Source: Anastrepha obliqua (Eukaryota; Arthropoda; Insecta; Diptera; Tephritidae). From it: a DNA stretch of 64,000 nt. The first letter of the stretch is position 1, and the number at the start of each line of letters is the position of its first letter. Below, in pieces: positions 1 through 11,965 of the stretch. Made by a program: the position numbers and the translations under genes. A model generated the notes under the pieces. The model was not told the DNA's origin. It was given only the letters and a program-made list of their open reading frames with translations, and ran no database searches. The DNA is taken from NCBI RefSeq assembly GCF_027943255.1, contig NC_072892.1, positions 161,574,792 to 161,638,791 on the forward strand, written 5' to 3'.

Positions 1-2290
1 TATTTAAAAAAATTTAAATTTTTTTCGAAACTTCGTGTTGGAATTTGATTGAGATTTATTCAATTTTGAAAATTTTGGTATGAAGTTTTTAAAGTGGAAG
101 CGATGAAGGTTCCTTTTCATGTTTGTGTATATATATTTTTTTATTTACTACTGCAGTATTCCGCTGAAATTGTTGAACATATTTTATACCTCAGATGCAG
201 GAGTATTTTCAGTAAGCACGCCGTTTTGTGCTAGGCGGGAGTAAGCTTTGACAGCCTTAATCATTTAAAAAATTCTAATCTGCACGATAATACTGGAAGA
301 TATCTATAATTCCTTAGTTCCCTTGGAGCTAAATAAATTAAAAAATTTTTTTTTTTTTAATTTTGTGTGGAATATAGACAAGTTTTCTAATTATTTTCAG
401 TTATACCTCATATAGGGTAATCTGCTGCAAAAATAAAATAAATACAATGTAGGAAATTCCTATGCGAAACCAGAAGCAAGACAAGCCATTTTTTTTAATT
501 TTTCCAGAAAATTATTTACAATTTTATGTAAACGTCGTAGTTCACCTTAGTAACGAATTAAACTAAGAAATAAAGAGGAAAGTAACTCATCTGTATTTTA
601 AGGCTTGTAGATGCTTTTCGTTCGTGCTTTTTCTAGTATTACAAATTTTGCGAAGAAGCGACAACCTGACCACCTGCATTCAAATCCAATAGCACTCAGC
701 GAAATGGTGCACTCGGCTCTTCTAGTGTATTACTCATCTAATGTTTTGGAATTTGAAATATTGTTTCTTTTTTGTTTTTTTTTTTTGTTGCGCATTTTCT
801 CCATACAAAAACAGGTGCGTATTTTCTTAAAATTTCTAAAAAAAATTTCAGATTTAAAAAAAAAATTGATTTCTCAGTTTTATACGCTATTAAATTATAG
901 CGAAAACCTGGTTGATTTTTTATAATTCAATTCTCTGACGGTATTGCGCGTTTTCGCCATATAGCAAATTTAGGAAATTTTTTTCGTGGGCCGTACTTAT
1001 ATAAATCTTAGCAAATTTTTCGCCCCCTGACGTCACCCTTAACTTAACTGGTAACTTACCCTTAACTGTTAACTGATCTCAACTGTTCACACCAGTATCA
1101 AAGCGCTTGCTGAGCCGAGTTACCCGACTTTACGCCTCAAAAGGGCTTACTTTTGGATCAGTTATTGACTAGTTATTTATGCATACCTTTCATATTTTAC
1201 ATCACAAATACTTTAGATACTTCTCTTCACCGTTCCATATATCATCTAAGCAGCCACTCCCTTCGAATGGCATTACCATCGTTGCTCCACCTCTCTCCAC
1301 CTTCTGCGCATGCGTTTTGTAATCCCCAGCCTTAACGCACTCACTACAACTTTAATCGCCTTAAATCCGCACAATTGCAATGTGGCGGCGTTGCACATTA
1401 ATTTGCGCATGCGCAGCCATATGTAATACGCTTGATTAAATGCGTGCCACATGATGCATGTGGCATGGCAATGCCATGCTGCTCAACTGTCTCTGCTGTC
1501 TGTTGTTTGCTGTCAGCTTAGTTCACAATCAATTTAAATGCAATGCGTTTGACATTGCAAGCGCAGCAATAATAGCAACAACAACAACTGCGAATGGGGC
1601 ATACAACAATACGTGAATGCATTGTGCGCTGCTAATGCAACAATTATTTGACTTGTTGCGCTTTTGCAAGTAAATTGCAGTAAAACTAAATATGTACACA
1701 CATACACGCACACATACGCGAAAATGCGCACTTACCAGGCAGTTCATTATTTTTGTCTACATTCTTTTGTTTTCTGTTTATTTTTGTAAGTTTTTCGTTC
1801 TTTATTGTTTTGTTGGATTGTGCGTATGCATGGCTGATGATTTGATGCACAACATCAACAAAGTCAATGCAATTATCGCGACAACAAACCAACATGCAAC
1901 ATAGTGGCTAATAGCTTGTATGTACGCATGTGTGTGTGGCAAATGTGCGTGCAACTAGCGACTAGCGACTAGCAACTTTGACATTGTTGCTCGACTTGGC
2001 CGCTCGGTCTGCGACTCCAGCTGTGACACAATATGGATGCCACATGCAGCCAGACAGACCAAAGTCGTGGGCTTTTCTTCATACACTCATAGATGTGAAT
2101 TTATATTGCGTTTAATCAGTTAAATTTTTTAATCGTAACAAATTCATTCAGCCGCGCTTTGACGTTAATCAACTACGCCAGTTTTAATTTTAAATGTAAA
2201 GAACCATTTGCTTTGGATAGCTAATACATACAAATATTTTTATATATAAAAAAAGCGTCATACAGAACTATAAATAATTAATAATTTTTA
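1..2290. other. Non-coding AT-rich flank, no gene seen
   Basis: No recognisable protein domain occurs in any frame. The first 1 kb is A/T-run rich. About 1,020-2,080 has a more balanced composition with CAACAA-type strings and a short CA/TA microsatellite near 1,693-1,722, of the kind seen in fly introns and upstream regions. The short open frames here are low-complexity and I do not regard them as genes. Confidence 0.6.
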
Positions 2291-4555
2291 TTTCATATTT
2301 TTCATTTCGTCAAAACGGAGGTGTCAATATACCCACGATTGTTCTGCTCTCTTTTCTGGTACGAATCGGACGTATTTATTTGCATTCTGTGTACAGAGGA
2401 TTTTTGCGGTGTTGTAAGTGGCTAGATTATTCCACCTCCTGTCTATCCGTATTTTCGTGTCCACAGCGATGTCATTGTATACCGTATTTAAAGGTTTTAG
2501 TATGTCGTTTTCTTCTTCGAATTGTATATATGTAAACAGCGCCTTTGGTAATCTCATCTACAATCTCGTTTCCTACAATGCCCTTATCTCCGGGTACCCA
2601 ATAGATGTGCAACCGTCTGTCTGCGGCTAGTCTCTTCCTTGCTTCTCTACTTTTTAAAAAAATTTTAGATGAAATCTCATATGAGTTCATTGCTTTTATC
2701 GCCGCTTGGCTGTCAACGTATATATTTATTTTGGTGTTGCTTGATGTCTTTATGAATACTATTTCCGTAGCCTTACCTACAGCAAAGATACTGCAGTGGT
2801 CGGGGAGCTTAAATGGCTGCCTGATGCCTAGCTCTGCGCAATGGATTCCTGCACCTACTCCGTCCATCATTTTCGAGCCGATTAGGTTTCATTCCTCTTT
2901 TGCATCCCTCTTCTTCTATTGTTGTTCGGAATTTCTTCACCCAATTGCATTTCGGAGTATATAGTCCGTATGGACCCTGTAACTCATGCCTATTGACCTA
3001 TGTCCGAATTTTTTACAGGTAAATTCGCCTGTCACGCTGGGTCTTAACGTAAATTTAGGTGCTATACATTCCGCCGCAATATCAATCGGTGTCAAGTTGA
3101 GTATTCTTTCAAGCGCTGCCGTTGGAGTAGTTCTCAATGAGTTCTCACCAAGATGTTGAATACTTCCCATAAGTTTTTTATATGTCGGTTTTCTTAGCGT
3201 AATCCACCACACCAGAGCACCGTATAGGAATATTGGCTTTACTAAAACTGAGTAGCACCAATACATTATTGAAGGAGATAGACTCCGTGTAACTCGCAGC
3301 TACCTTTTACATGCGAGTAGTGCGTTACTGGCCTTTTCTTCCTCTCTAATATATTGTATCATAGTTCCATGATAGTTTGCTGTTCACAATTACTCCAAGG
3401 TACTTTGCGTGGCCTTTAAGAGTCAACTCTACCCCGTTTAGCTCCAGGGTGCTTGTACCTTCTAGTACAAAGGATCATATCCGTTCTATCGGCGTTTATC
3501 CCCAAGCCTGTCTGAGTTGCCCATTGATACACTGTTGGGAGAGTACTATTCAGTATGGCGCTCACGGTATCTAGGTATTTGCCTGTCACTACTATGGCTA
3601 TGTCATCTGCATATGCTATTAGTTTAGATGCCTTGCCTTCAAATTTCGTGAATAGCTCATTAGCTGCGAGTAACCATAGAAGTGACGATAGAACGCCACC
3701 TTGTGGCGTACCGTCAAATGCTAGTTTAGTGAGTTTAGCTTCGTTCCATTCTGCACGTATTATTCTGCAACCCAAAATGTTCTTTATCCATAAATAAACA
3801 GCGAGTTCTGTATTTGTTGTATTTAAGCCCCTTAAAATTGCTTCTCTCGACACATTTTTGAATGCTTCACTAATGTGTAGAAGTACTCCTAAAGCACATG
3901 CCTTGTACTCTAGAGCTTTCTCTATAACCAACACTAGTGAGTGTAACGCAGTCTCTGTGGATTTGCGTAGTATACATATATTATAGTATATGCGTGTTGT
4001 ACCTTAGACATAAAGTCTGACATCCTATTGTGTCTGATGTGTGCGTCAAAGATTTTCTCAAGCATTTTCAGAAGAAAAGAGGTCAAACTAATGGGCCTAT
4101 ATGCCTTTGAGAGTATCCGGTTGTTCTTACCTGTTTTCGGTTTAAACACAACCTTGCTTCTCTCCAGATAATAAGTATATAGTTATGCCTCAGACATCCT
4201 GTGTATAGCGCTTTTAGCCATGGTACCAACAGAACGCTCATCCTTTGGAAGATGGCTGGAAAATTCCGTCTATGCCTGGCGATTTAAATGGGTCAAAAGT
4301 GTTTAATGCCCATTACATTTTTTGCGTTGTAATAAACTCTTCCTAGATGTTTGCTACGTGATCGTGGTCTCCGTTAGTTTTGCGAATTAAATTGGGCGTG
4401 GTGGAATGTTTCGATAACAGTTTCCTGAGCCTAGCCGCTTCGTGTGTACTTTTTATACTGCCACAGAAGTCTTTCCATGATTCTCTTTTGGACCTCTTTC
4501 TTGTATGTTCATCGTAGATCCCAGCAGGATTCATTGTCGGCTACCCGTGCCATCT
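2290..4555 (-). mobile_element. RNase-H-bearing LINE relic (LOA/I-like), RT to RNase H
   Basis: This is a 5'-truncated non-LTR retrotransposon read leftwards. In order come a pre-RT linker (4,534-4,343), the RT N-terminus with an AYRPISLTSFLLKMLEK block (about 4,140-4,040), the RT core (3,934-3,416), a connection segment with ALVWW (3,266-2,937) and RNase H (2,870-2,472). The RT core keeps GTPQGGVLS and AYADDIAIV (YADD at about 3,613-3,602). Motif A reads HISEAFKNVS, so the usual first catalytic Asp is His. RNase H keeps YVDSQAAIKA and GNEIVDE, but the usual PGH reads PGD. Frameshifts separate the blocks. The architecture fits LOA/I-type LINEs; the clade is inferred. It is a dead copy. Confidence 0.9.
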
Positions 4556-7000
4556 TATAGAGTTGTTATTATTTACTCGTATTAAAATACACTAATACAT
4601 TTTGAAATACAGAAATATAGTCTTTTAATAAAAATGGAACATTCGGTCAAGAAAGGGGTCCCAGCGGCCGAAAATTTTCAACATATCGATATTTTTCTTT
4701 TGATATTTCGAAAGTAGAATATGCTTTTAAGAATATACAGTCAAATTTTTGGATGGATATTCCCAGTATTATCGAGTTTACTGCCGTTTTAGCAGGTAGA
4801 GTCAGATTCGTCATGCGGCCACGCTTAAAACTTTAAATTCAATTATCTCAAAATTACTTTTTCGGCCTGGTGTTGTCAAAAGAAAAAAATCTATTCAACC
4901 GAATCGTCTGAAATTTTAATATCTCAACATCAATGGTTTTTGCCTGTACTAGAATCATAAGTATTTTTTTATTAAAAAACTGAAAAGAAAAACCGTATCA
5001 AATTCAAAGCCGCGCCGTTTTATCAAACATTTTTTTTTCAATTTTGTGTGTAAAAGCAGTTAAATAAAAAGCCTAAAAAATTCAAGTACCGTTTTTAATT
5101 TTTTTATTGTAAAAAAACCTAAAAATTTTAAATATCATTAAAAATTTTTTTTTCTAAAAAAAATTCCTAAAAATACCCTAAATTCTCGAGTTCTAGGCCA
5201 CCGGGTCCGTTTAGAGGTGCTTCATTGCGCTTACCTGGAAAATAAACCAGAGAAGACTATGGAGTGAATTAATGTTGTTTAAAATGTGCGGAAAATTTTT
5301 GACTTAAATGAAAAACACCGCCCGAAAAATCTATTAAAAAAAATTATTAGTTAAATAATAATGAAAAAAGCAATGGGGATTACAATAAATGACAGTACCA
5401 CTTTAATTCAAGGTATCATATTATGACACATTGTGGAGACACAGAGTTACTGGGAAAAAAGTTAAACTGTTCCGTTTTTTGATTTAGTCAGGTTTTTTTT
5501 TTAATTTCTTACTTTCTTATGAAATTTCATCCTCCACAAGTTGAGCCCACAATCCGCCTAATGGTTACTATTTTAAGTTAAATATTTTACCCTTTTCGAT
5601 AGCTCCAAAGACATACTAGATTTAAAAATAATTTGCGGATTAGTTTTTTCTTAAAAGATGAGAATTAGGAAGCATTTAGTGAGAAATCGTTAATTGAAAA
5701 TTTCATCAAGTGCCCATTTGAAACTGTCAGTGTCTAGCTCAAACTTTATTAATGGTTTTTATAAACTAAGAATAGAAACGAATTGGGCCCCTACACTCAC
5801 ATTAAAAGGAAAGTGGGCGCATAAGCAAAAAGGGAAAAACAATTTGTTCACAATAATCTTTAAAATCGATTATCTCAAAAACGATTAGGTTTTGGGCATC
5901 AATTCAAGTAACCAAATTAATCAGAGATAAAAACGCCCCTAAGTGTGTAGGACGGCTCTCCCGGTAACCCTGTAGATATCAAGGTGAAAAACTGTAAGCA
6001 ACATTACCTCACCTTGTGAAAGGTATTGAAGATAATATTATATTTGTTTATCAATGCGTCTACGTATTTGAATTGTGAAATTAGTAGAGCATCGCCAATG
6101 CAGTTAATCATTGAGATAAGATTACTGATATCTACTTACATGCAAGTATAAGCATTGGATTTACATATTTATTTCCATGTATCACCAGCAACTTCACGAT
6201 AGCTACAATTGCAAGTAATTTAACTGCTGACTGCTTATTTGAAACTGCAAAGCGATGTACTGTAAAGTGTTAATACCGAAGAGAGAAAACTTGAGAGAGG
6301 GAGTTGTTGGGAGGACGCCATCAAAGCAGTTATGTGTCATTATAATAAGTGAGCAATTATCGGGATTATTCTGTCCATCAATTGGTTTCTTGCTTACTTG
6401 ACTGCCGGGCTGGCTGATTGCTGTATCGATCGGGCGTTTGGTTATTGCTTTGGTGATTACTAACTGGGGCTGAGTGCAGTGAGTGGAGGTGTGGTTTGTC
6501 GGATTTATAATCGACTACTTACATCTCTATTTCAGCCATGACCAAAACATAATTATTGTAAAATGATACTTGTAAAGCAATCAATCGCTTCAATGGCAAT
6601 CATGATAACTGCACAGAAGGAGCTATTACACCCCTTGTGCCATTTGCTGAGGAGTAACGAATCGCTAATGATGCCGGCGGCATGTGGCGTGTGTGGTTTC
6701 AGCTAGACGCATGCGCCACACACTTATGAAGGTGTCTACGTACGTATGAATGCAAATACCTAAACGTCTATAAATAATAAGTTCCTTGCATTGTTGTTGG
6801 CAATACATAAATTTACAAAATCAAATTGGCATTTCACCGCAACATTAACGCGAAGGTGATTTGCCAGATAGATGCGAGAAGATAACTAGCGATTTGCTGG
6901 AAGCGGCTATTTTTTACAACTGTTTTTGTTTCCAAGTATGTAGATGTGGTATGCATGAGTAGTGGTATAGTGAAGTACTCAATAAAAGAGATAAAAGTAC
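4556..7000. other. Non-coding; AT-rich element-like stretch then mixed sequence
   Basis: No gene is seen. About 4,640-5,960 is rich in A/T runs with phrases such as AATTATCTCAAAA and CGATTATCTCAAAAAC. These resemble the interiors of the TTAA-flanked elements elsewhere in the window, but I found no matching terminal inverted repeats. About 6,000-7,000 has a more even composition and looks like unique sequence. Confidence 0.45.
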
Positions 7001-7012
7001 AGGGTGGTAAAG
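7001..7012. repeat. Target-site duplication, left copy (AGGGTGGTAAAG)
   Basis: This exact 12-bp sequence recurs at 7,828-7,839 on the other side of a 5'-truncated LINE fragment. That is the size and placement expected for a duplication made by target-primed reverse transcription. Confidence 0.75.
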
Positions 7013-7827
7013 ATTAGATTATACTAGATTTGTGGGGGGTTGGACAAGTCCAAGCACTCAGTCAGGAGTCCATTGTACTACACCCGGATAAATTTCAGTA
7101 GAAAGAATAGAGATAGGAAAGATAAAAAGTGGATGGTAAAACTGATAAATTAGTTTGAGGTCACTCTTCCATAAATCTCTTGGATTCATTGATGAATCCT
7201 AAGAGATCCGGAAGAGGAAGAGTATGCACTTTGTCCGTACTCAGTATATCGCAACCCAATCTCCTGAGTCTGATTCTGGAAAATGCAGGACAGCTACAGA
7301 TAAAATGTTCTGCAGTGTCGTCATTCTCAAGGCAGGATACGACCCCATATTTGCCGTAGGCTGACCACAGACGTTGTGCCCTGTGATTAAACCCACCAGT
7401 ACTCTCAGGTCCTTTCTGCTGAGTTTAGGAGAAAGGTCGCTATTTTCCTGTATGGTTCTTTCACAAAGAACTTAGCTACTCTGCACGAGTTCAACGCAAA
7501 CCAACGTTCTCTATGGGTAGACCTCATGAAGTCGTCAATCCATAATTGAATGGATGCGGAATTGACACCTAGAAAGGGTTCAGGGCGTAGTGGCATACTT
7601 GCAGAGCCTTCATTTTCCAATTTATCAGCTAACTCGTTCCCTGTAATACCACAATGTCCAGACACCCAAATAAGACTAACTTTGTTGTGTTTTGTGCCAC
7701 TGATCAGTTTTGTCTTCCATTCACCGACTTACTTTGAAGAGCAGCGTGGGTTAGTAAGGGCTTTCAGTGCAGCTTGACTGTCTCTACAAATTCCAATACT
7801 GCTGTCCCGCCACTTTTTCTCAATCGT
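7013..7827 (-). mobile_element. 5'-truncated LINE insertion: RNase H end plus zinc-finger C-terminus and 3' UTR
   Basis: Read leftwards it opens inside RNase H (CRDSQAALKAL, then SGHCGITGNELADKL at about 7,665-7,620). It passes a frameshift near 7,340 and continues as SCLENDDTAEHFICSCP, the C-x-H-x-C zinc-finger-like tail typical of LINE RNase H C-termini, then FSRIRLRRLGCDIL. A 3' UTR follows, containing a GTAGTACAATGGACT phrase related to the 3' ends of other LINE relics at 16.1, 30.4 and 60.1 kb. The C-terminus is close to that of the fragment at 58,505-58,855. An exact 12-bp direct repeat flanks it. It is a dead-on-arrival copy lacking RT. Confidence 0.88.
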
Positions 7828-7839
7828 AGGGTGGTAAAG
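7828..7839. repeat. Target-site duplication, right copy (AGGGTGGTAAAG)
   Basis: Identical to 7,001-7,012. The pair brackets the LINE fragment exactly where its RNase H reading stops. Confidence 0.75.
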
Positions 7840-8104
7840 GTAACAAGTTTTTGTTTTTAAATTTTAGTTTGCTTTACGCTGCCATAGAAAGTAGCATTTT
7901 TCCTCAGATATGTTGGAGACCAATGCAAACTTACTTAAGTCATGAAGAATCACTCGCATGCAGAGTAGCTACCTAATTTGTGAGAGTTTTCCGAGAATGT
8001 GTCGCTTATAAAGGCTAATGGGCTCGCGCTGCAGCAAAGTTATGGCCACCCAGAGGGCAATTGATTTCATTTCACTAGAATTCTTTCTTTGAATTAATGT
8101 TTTA

Positions 8105-8268
8105 TAATTGGTGCTTACACCATTTTTGGCTGTTTGGCCGAGGTCCTCCCCCACTTATTTGTGGTGTGCGTCTTTAAGTTTTTCCACAAATGGAGTGACC
8201 AACAGTTTCATGGCTGAAATGGTCCCGGAGGCCGAGGGAAAACCGCTATTAGAAAAAAACTTTTTCGA
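8105..8268 (-). mobile_element. tRNA-derived SINE, truncated copy 1 (tRNA head lost)
   Basis: This shares the SINE body seen best at 13,181-13,485: GGCCGAG.TCCTCC, TTTGTGGTGTGCGTCTT, a TTCCACAAATGGA block, then CCGCTATTAGAAAAAA followed by CTTTTTC. About 35 bp between the CAACAGTTTCA and GGCCGAGGG blocks are lost. The tRNA-like head with the polymerase III boxes is missing, so this copy could not be transcribed from its own promoter. Confidence 0.85.
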
Positions 8269-9045
8269 TCAATTGGTAAATGAAAGTACACCCCCGAAAT
8301 TATTGTAAAGACATTAACTATCAAACTTTATACGATATTTATAAAAATTCGACACATTTTCATAAAAGTTGTGAAATTTTCAGTGAATGTTTATTTTTTA
8401 AATATGGGTACGCAGTTATATAGCCCATCAAATTTTAATATAACAAAGTGCAAGTTTGAAGTCATACATTATTGTTGTTAATTTTTGGTAATTTTTCCCT
8501 TGACGATGTTTGGCAAAAAACCCGTATAAGAAAATGTCGTGATGCACTATTGCTGATATTGAGCTGGGCAGTACGCCACCAATGTAGTGGCACACCCTAT
8601 ATTTTAACTAGTTTTTATGCACATATGTGTGTATACATATATACACATGCAGGATTATTGGTGCAGTGAAGTAATCAACCGAATGAGGTAACCGCAAAGG
8701 CGAAGTAAAGCATAGAAAAACCACATTAATTAAAGTGTATAGAAATCACATAAAAAATAGGAAAAGCTAAAACTGATTTTCAAGTGATAAAAAACGTACA
8801 TATGTGATTTTTCTTAGAATAAAATGTTGAAAAAGAATAATATGCAAGCAACATCATTATTGTTGGCTGGACAATCGTAGTCGAGTCTTCGCCTGCTGTA
8901 GCCTGCATATGCCTCCAATTGCCTTGGTTTCATACCTGCCTGCTTTATGCTCAAAATCTCAAAAAACCTGTGTCTTCATCTACACCGGCAATCCATCTGA
9001 GTGGCAGGCAGCTCCTTCTTCCATGGAAGTATAAGAATCTGACCT
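8269..9045. other. Non-coding interval, no gene seen
   Basis: AT-rich sequence with a short TATA/CATA run near 8,630-8,650. I recognise no domain in any frame. Confidence 0.5.
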
Positions 9046-9295
9046 GCTCTATGGCTGTGAAACTTAACTAGTATCCGACTAAGTTATAAACAAAATTCAA
9101 ACCTGCCTTAGTCAAATGCTCTCTATCTGTCGCCCCGAAAACTGGAACTCAAATGTGGATCTACTCAACTTAGATGTAACCAAAGGCCAATAAATATTGA
9201 TAAAGGGAAAGGAAATGTCGCTGGATAAGGCATACTTTGGGCAAACTAGAGCATGACATCAGCAGAACATATTTTGGTACGGTATCTGCAACTCT
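9046..9295 (+). mobile_element. RTE/BovB-like LINE C-terminal scrap
   Basis: A broken plus-strand reading gives LLYGCET, then VINKIQTCLSQMLSICRP, and further on RWIRHTLGKLEHDISRT. These match in order the RTE-clade C-terminal signatures LLYGxETW, xxIQTFxNxCLRRI and RWIGHTLRK, known from animal RTE elements. Stops interrupt the reading and no RT core is present. The assignment rests on motif order and not on alignment. Confidence 0.7.
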
Positions 9296-10141
9296 TCGCC
9301 TGAGAGTTTTGTTTTTCATACCACACTGAGGCAGATGGCTTGCCAAACCAAATATTTTTTAGGGGACTTTCCCAACATTTTTAGCTTAAAGACAATTGGA
9401 ACTCCTCATCTCTTCGTTGCCGTATACAATTCTGCGCCCTGAATCTGCTTCAAGTTTTCTTTGTTGTATGTTTCATCATCCATTACAACACAGCCATATG
9501 TATGGATGTCTTGAGTGTATAATTTTCACACACGTGCTTTAAAACTCTTTTTTTATCTATCATTTCGATTGGGTGCTACAATTTTTTTATAAGTTCATAA
9601 ACCTTTACTCTTGTGCAGTTTTGGGGCGTACCCTTTTGACATACTATGGACTTGTTTTTAGCATCTCTAAAAGAGGGGCAAGGTTTTCTCGAAATAGTGA
9701 CACAACTTCGTGGCTTTTGATTACGAAACAAATCCTTTCTTTCTTCCACTGCCAGGCCTTCGTTCAACCGACAAGGTTTTATTCAACTTTCTTAACACAT
9801 AAGTTTCCATACTTTTCGGACAATTTAAAATTAAAAAGCAGAAAATCGAAATTAATGGAAATCATTTATTCTAGTCGCATGCGCCCAGTGATTGGCGCGA
9901 TAGGAATTAATCAGCATCAATATTAACAGCATTGACTGGCAATCTCAAGACGCTAATATTTATATCAAAAGTAATATTTATGTAGCATGAACTCTTTTAT
10001 TTCAGATTCCAGCAAATTATGTTAAAAATACTTATTAGGTTTTTAATATTTTCAACAGTTGAACCCGAAAATTCGGGAGATATATCCCGAGGTGATCCCT
10101 ATTTTCGAGACTATTGCCGGGTTAACACTTTGGAACATTAA
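9296..10141. other. Non-coding interval, no gene seen
   Basis: An open frame covers 9,573-9,926 but has no recognisable domain, low-complexity stretches and an unremarkable start. I do not call it a gene. The rest is ordinary AT-rich sequence. Confidence 0.45.
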
Positions 10142-10975
10142 GTAAAAATCCAAAATACCTAAAATTTTGAAAATTTCGTTTGCTTACAGTGTTAAACTTT
10201 TCCTTCATATAAAAATTTGTTTTATGTAGAAAAAAATGCTCAAGAATTTAATAAAAAATGCAATAAAAATATTTTGCCTTTCAATAATAAAATTTAGTCA
10301 ATCGTTTTAAAATACTTTTTTTTATAATAAGTAAAAATAGACAGTACCTAACATTTTTCAAATTTTTTAATTTTGTTCATTTGTTTTAAATAAAAAAATG
10401 CATAAAAATAGAAAAAAATTGCAATACAAATTTTTGATATTTCAGTAATAAAATTTAGTCAATCGTAATAAAAATGTAAAGTACTTAAAATTTTTAAAAC
10501 TTTATTTGCTAACGGTGCTGAATTTTTCCTCCATATAAAAATTTGTTTTATGTAGAAAAAAATGCACAAAAATTGAAAAAATAGAAATATTTGGCGTTTC
10601 AGAAATCCAATTTATTGACTATTTTTAAAGTGCTTTTTTATATCAAGTGAAAATTGAAAATCCCTAAAATTTTTCAAACTTTTTAAAGATGTTTCATTTT
10701 TTTTTTAATTGTTTTATATGGAAAAAATGCACAAAAATTGAAAAAAATGGCAATAAAAATATTTTGCCTTTCAGTAATAAAATTAAATTACTCTCTTTAA
10801 AATAGTTTTTTTATAATACGTAAAAATTCAAAACACCTAAATTTTTTAAAACTTTTCTGTTAACGGTGCTGAATTTTTCCTCCATGTAAATGTAAGGCTT
10901 ATATAGAATAAAATGCACAAATATATTAGAAAATTGCAATAAATATTTTGTTTAGAATGGTTTTTTTTGTAAAAT
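10142..10975 (+). repeat. Degenerate tandem array, about 140-190 bp unit, five copies
   Basis: Units start near 10,142, 10,331, 10,471, 10,646 and 10,820. Each runs GTAAAAAT, ACCTAAAATTTTT, a GCTAACGGTGCTGAATTTT block (absent or eroded in some), TCCATATAAAAATTTG, AAAAAATGCACAAAAATTG, TTTTGCCTTTCAGTAATAAA and ATTTAGTCAATCG. The units have diverged and gained indels, but the block order holds. Related GCTGACGGTGTTG-type blocks occur singly at 34.9-35.9 kb, so the unit also exists dispersed. Confidence 0.85.
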
Positions 10976-11965
10976 ATATACCTATGAGTCTATAAAATAT
11001 GTTTTTTATAAATTTTTTTTTAAATAATCTTTTTATAGAATATATTTTTTTTAAATCCATATTCTTATAGAATATATCTTTTTTATAAAATATATGTTTT
11101 TGTAAAATATTTTTGTTTTTTGTATAATATAGTTTTTTTATAAAATGTGTAATTTATAAAATATATATTTTTTATAACATATTTTTTTATAATTTTTTTT
11201 TTATATAATACATATTTTTATAAAACATTTTTCTTCATAATTTTTCTTGTATAAAATATATACATACGTGTCTATAAAATATTGTTTTTACCAAATTTTT
11301 TTCATAAAATATTTTTTTTATAAAACATATATGTGTTTATAAAATATTTTGTTTTTATAAAATCCATATTCTTATAAAATATATCTTTTTTACAAAATAT
11401 ATTATTTTCTAAAACATGTTTGTTTATTATATAATATAGTTTTTTTATAAAATATATTTTTTTACGTATTTTTATAAAATATTTTTCTTTATAACTTTTT
11501 TTTATAATATATATACATATGTGTCTACATGCAAAATATGTTTTTTATCGAATTTTTTTTATAAAAAATTTTTTTTATAAAATCCATATCCTTATAAAAT
11601 ATTATATCTTTTTAATAAAATATATATTTTTGTAAAATAATTTTGTTTTTCATATAATACATTTTTTTTAAACATATTTTTTACATATTTTAATAAAATA
11701 TATTTTTTTATAAAATATTTTTTTTATAATTTTTTTTTTTTTTTTGTATAATATATATTTTTATAAAACATTTTTTTTTTATAAACTGGTTTTTGCTTTT
11801 ATAAAGTATATTTTTGTTTTTAAAGTAGATTTTTTTATAAAATATTTTTTGGTTTGATAAAATAGTTTTCTTTTATTAAATATATATTTTTTATTAAATA
11901 TATATTTTTTAATAAAATATTTATAAGGAATATTATTAAAATATGCAAAATAAATATTTTTTTTA
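10976..11965. repeat. Very AT-rich array of TTTTTATAAAATATA words with a higher-order period of about 220-305 bp
   Basis: This is nearly pure A/T. Short words (TATAAAATAT, TTTTTTTATAA) repeat throughout. A longer period is visible: GTCTATAAAATAT-like phrases near 10,988, 11,270 and 11,523, and AAATCCATATTCTTAT near 11,053, 11,360 and 11,580. It directly abuts the preceding array. It could act as a matrix-attachment-like or fragile segment, but nothing in the sequence shows that. Confidence 0.85.

Noticed and set aside
4640..5970. AT-rich stretch resembling the interior of the TTAA elements
   Set aside because: No matching terminal inverted repeats or TTAA pair were found.
9573..9926. Open frame of 117 codons
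   Set aside because: No domain or plausible homologous motif; a chance frame in AT-rich DNA.
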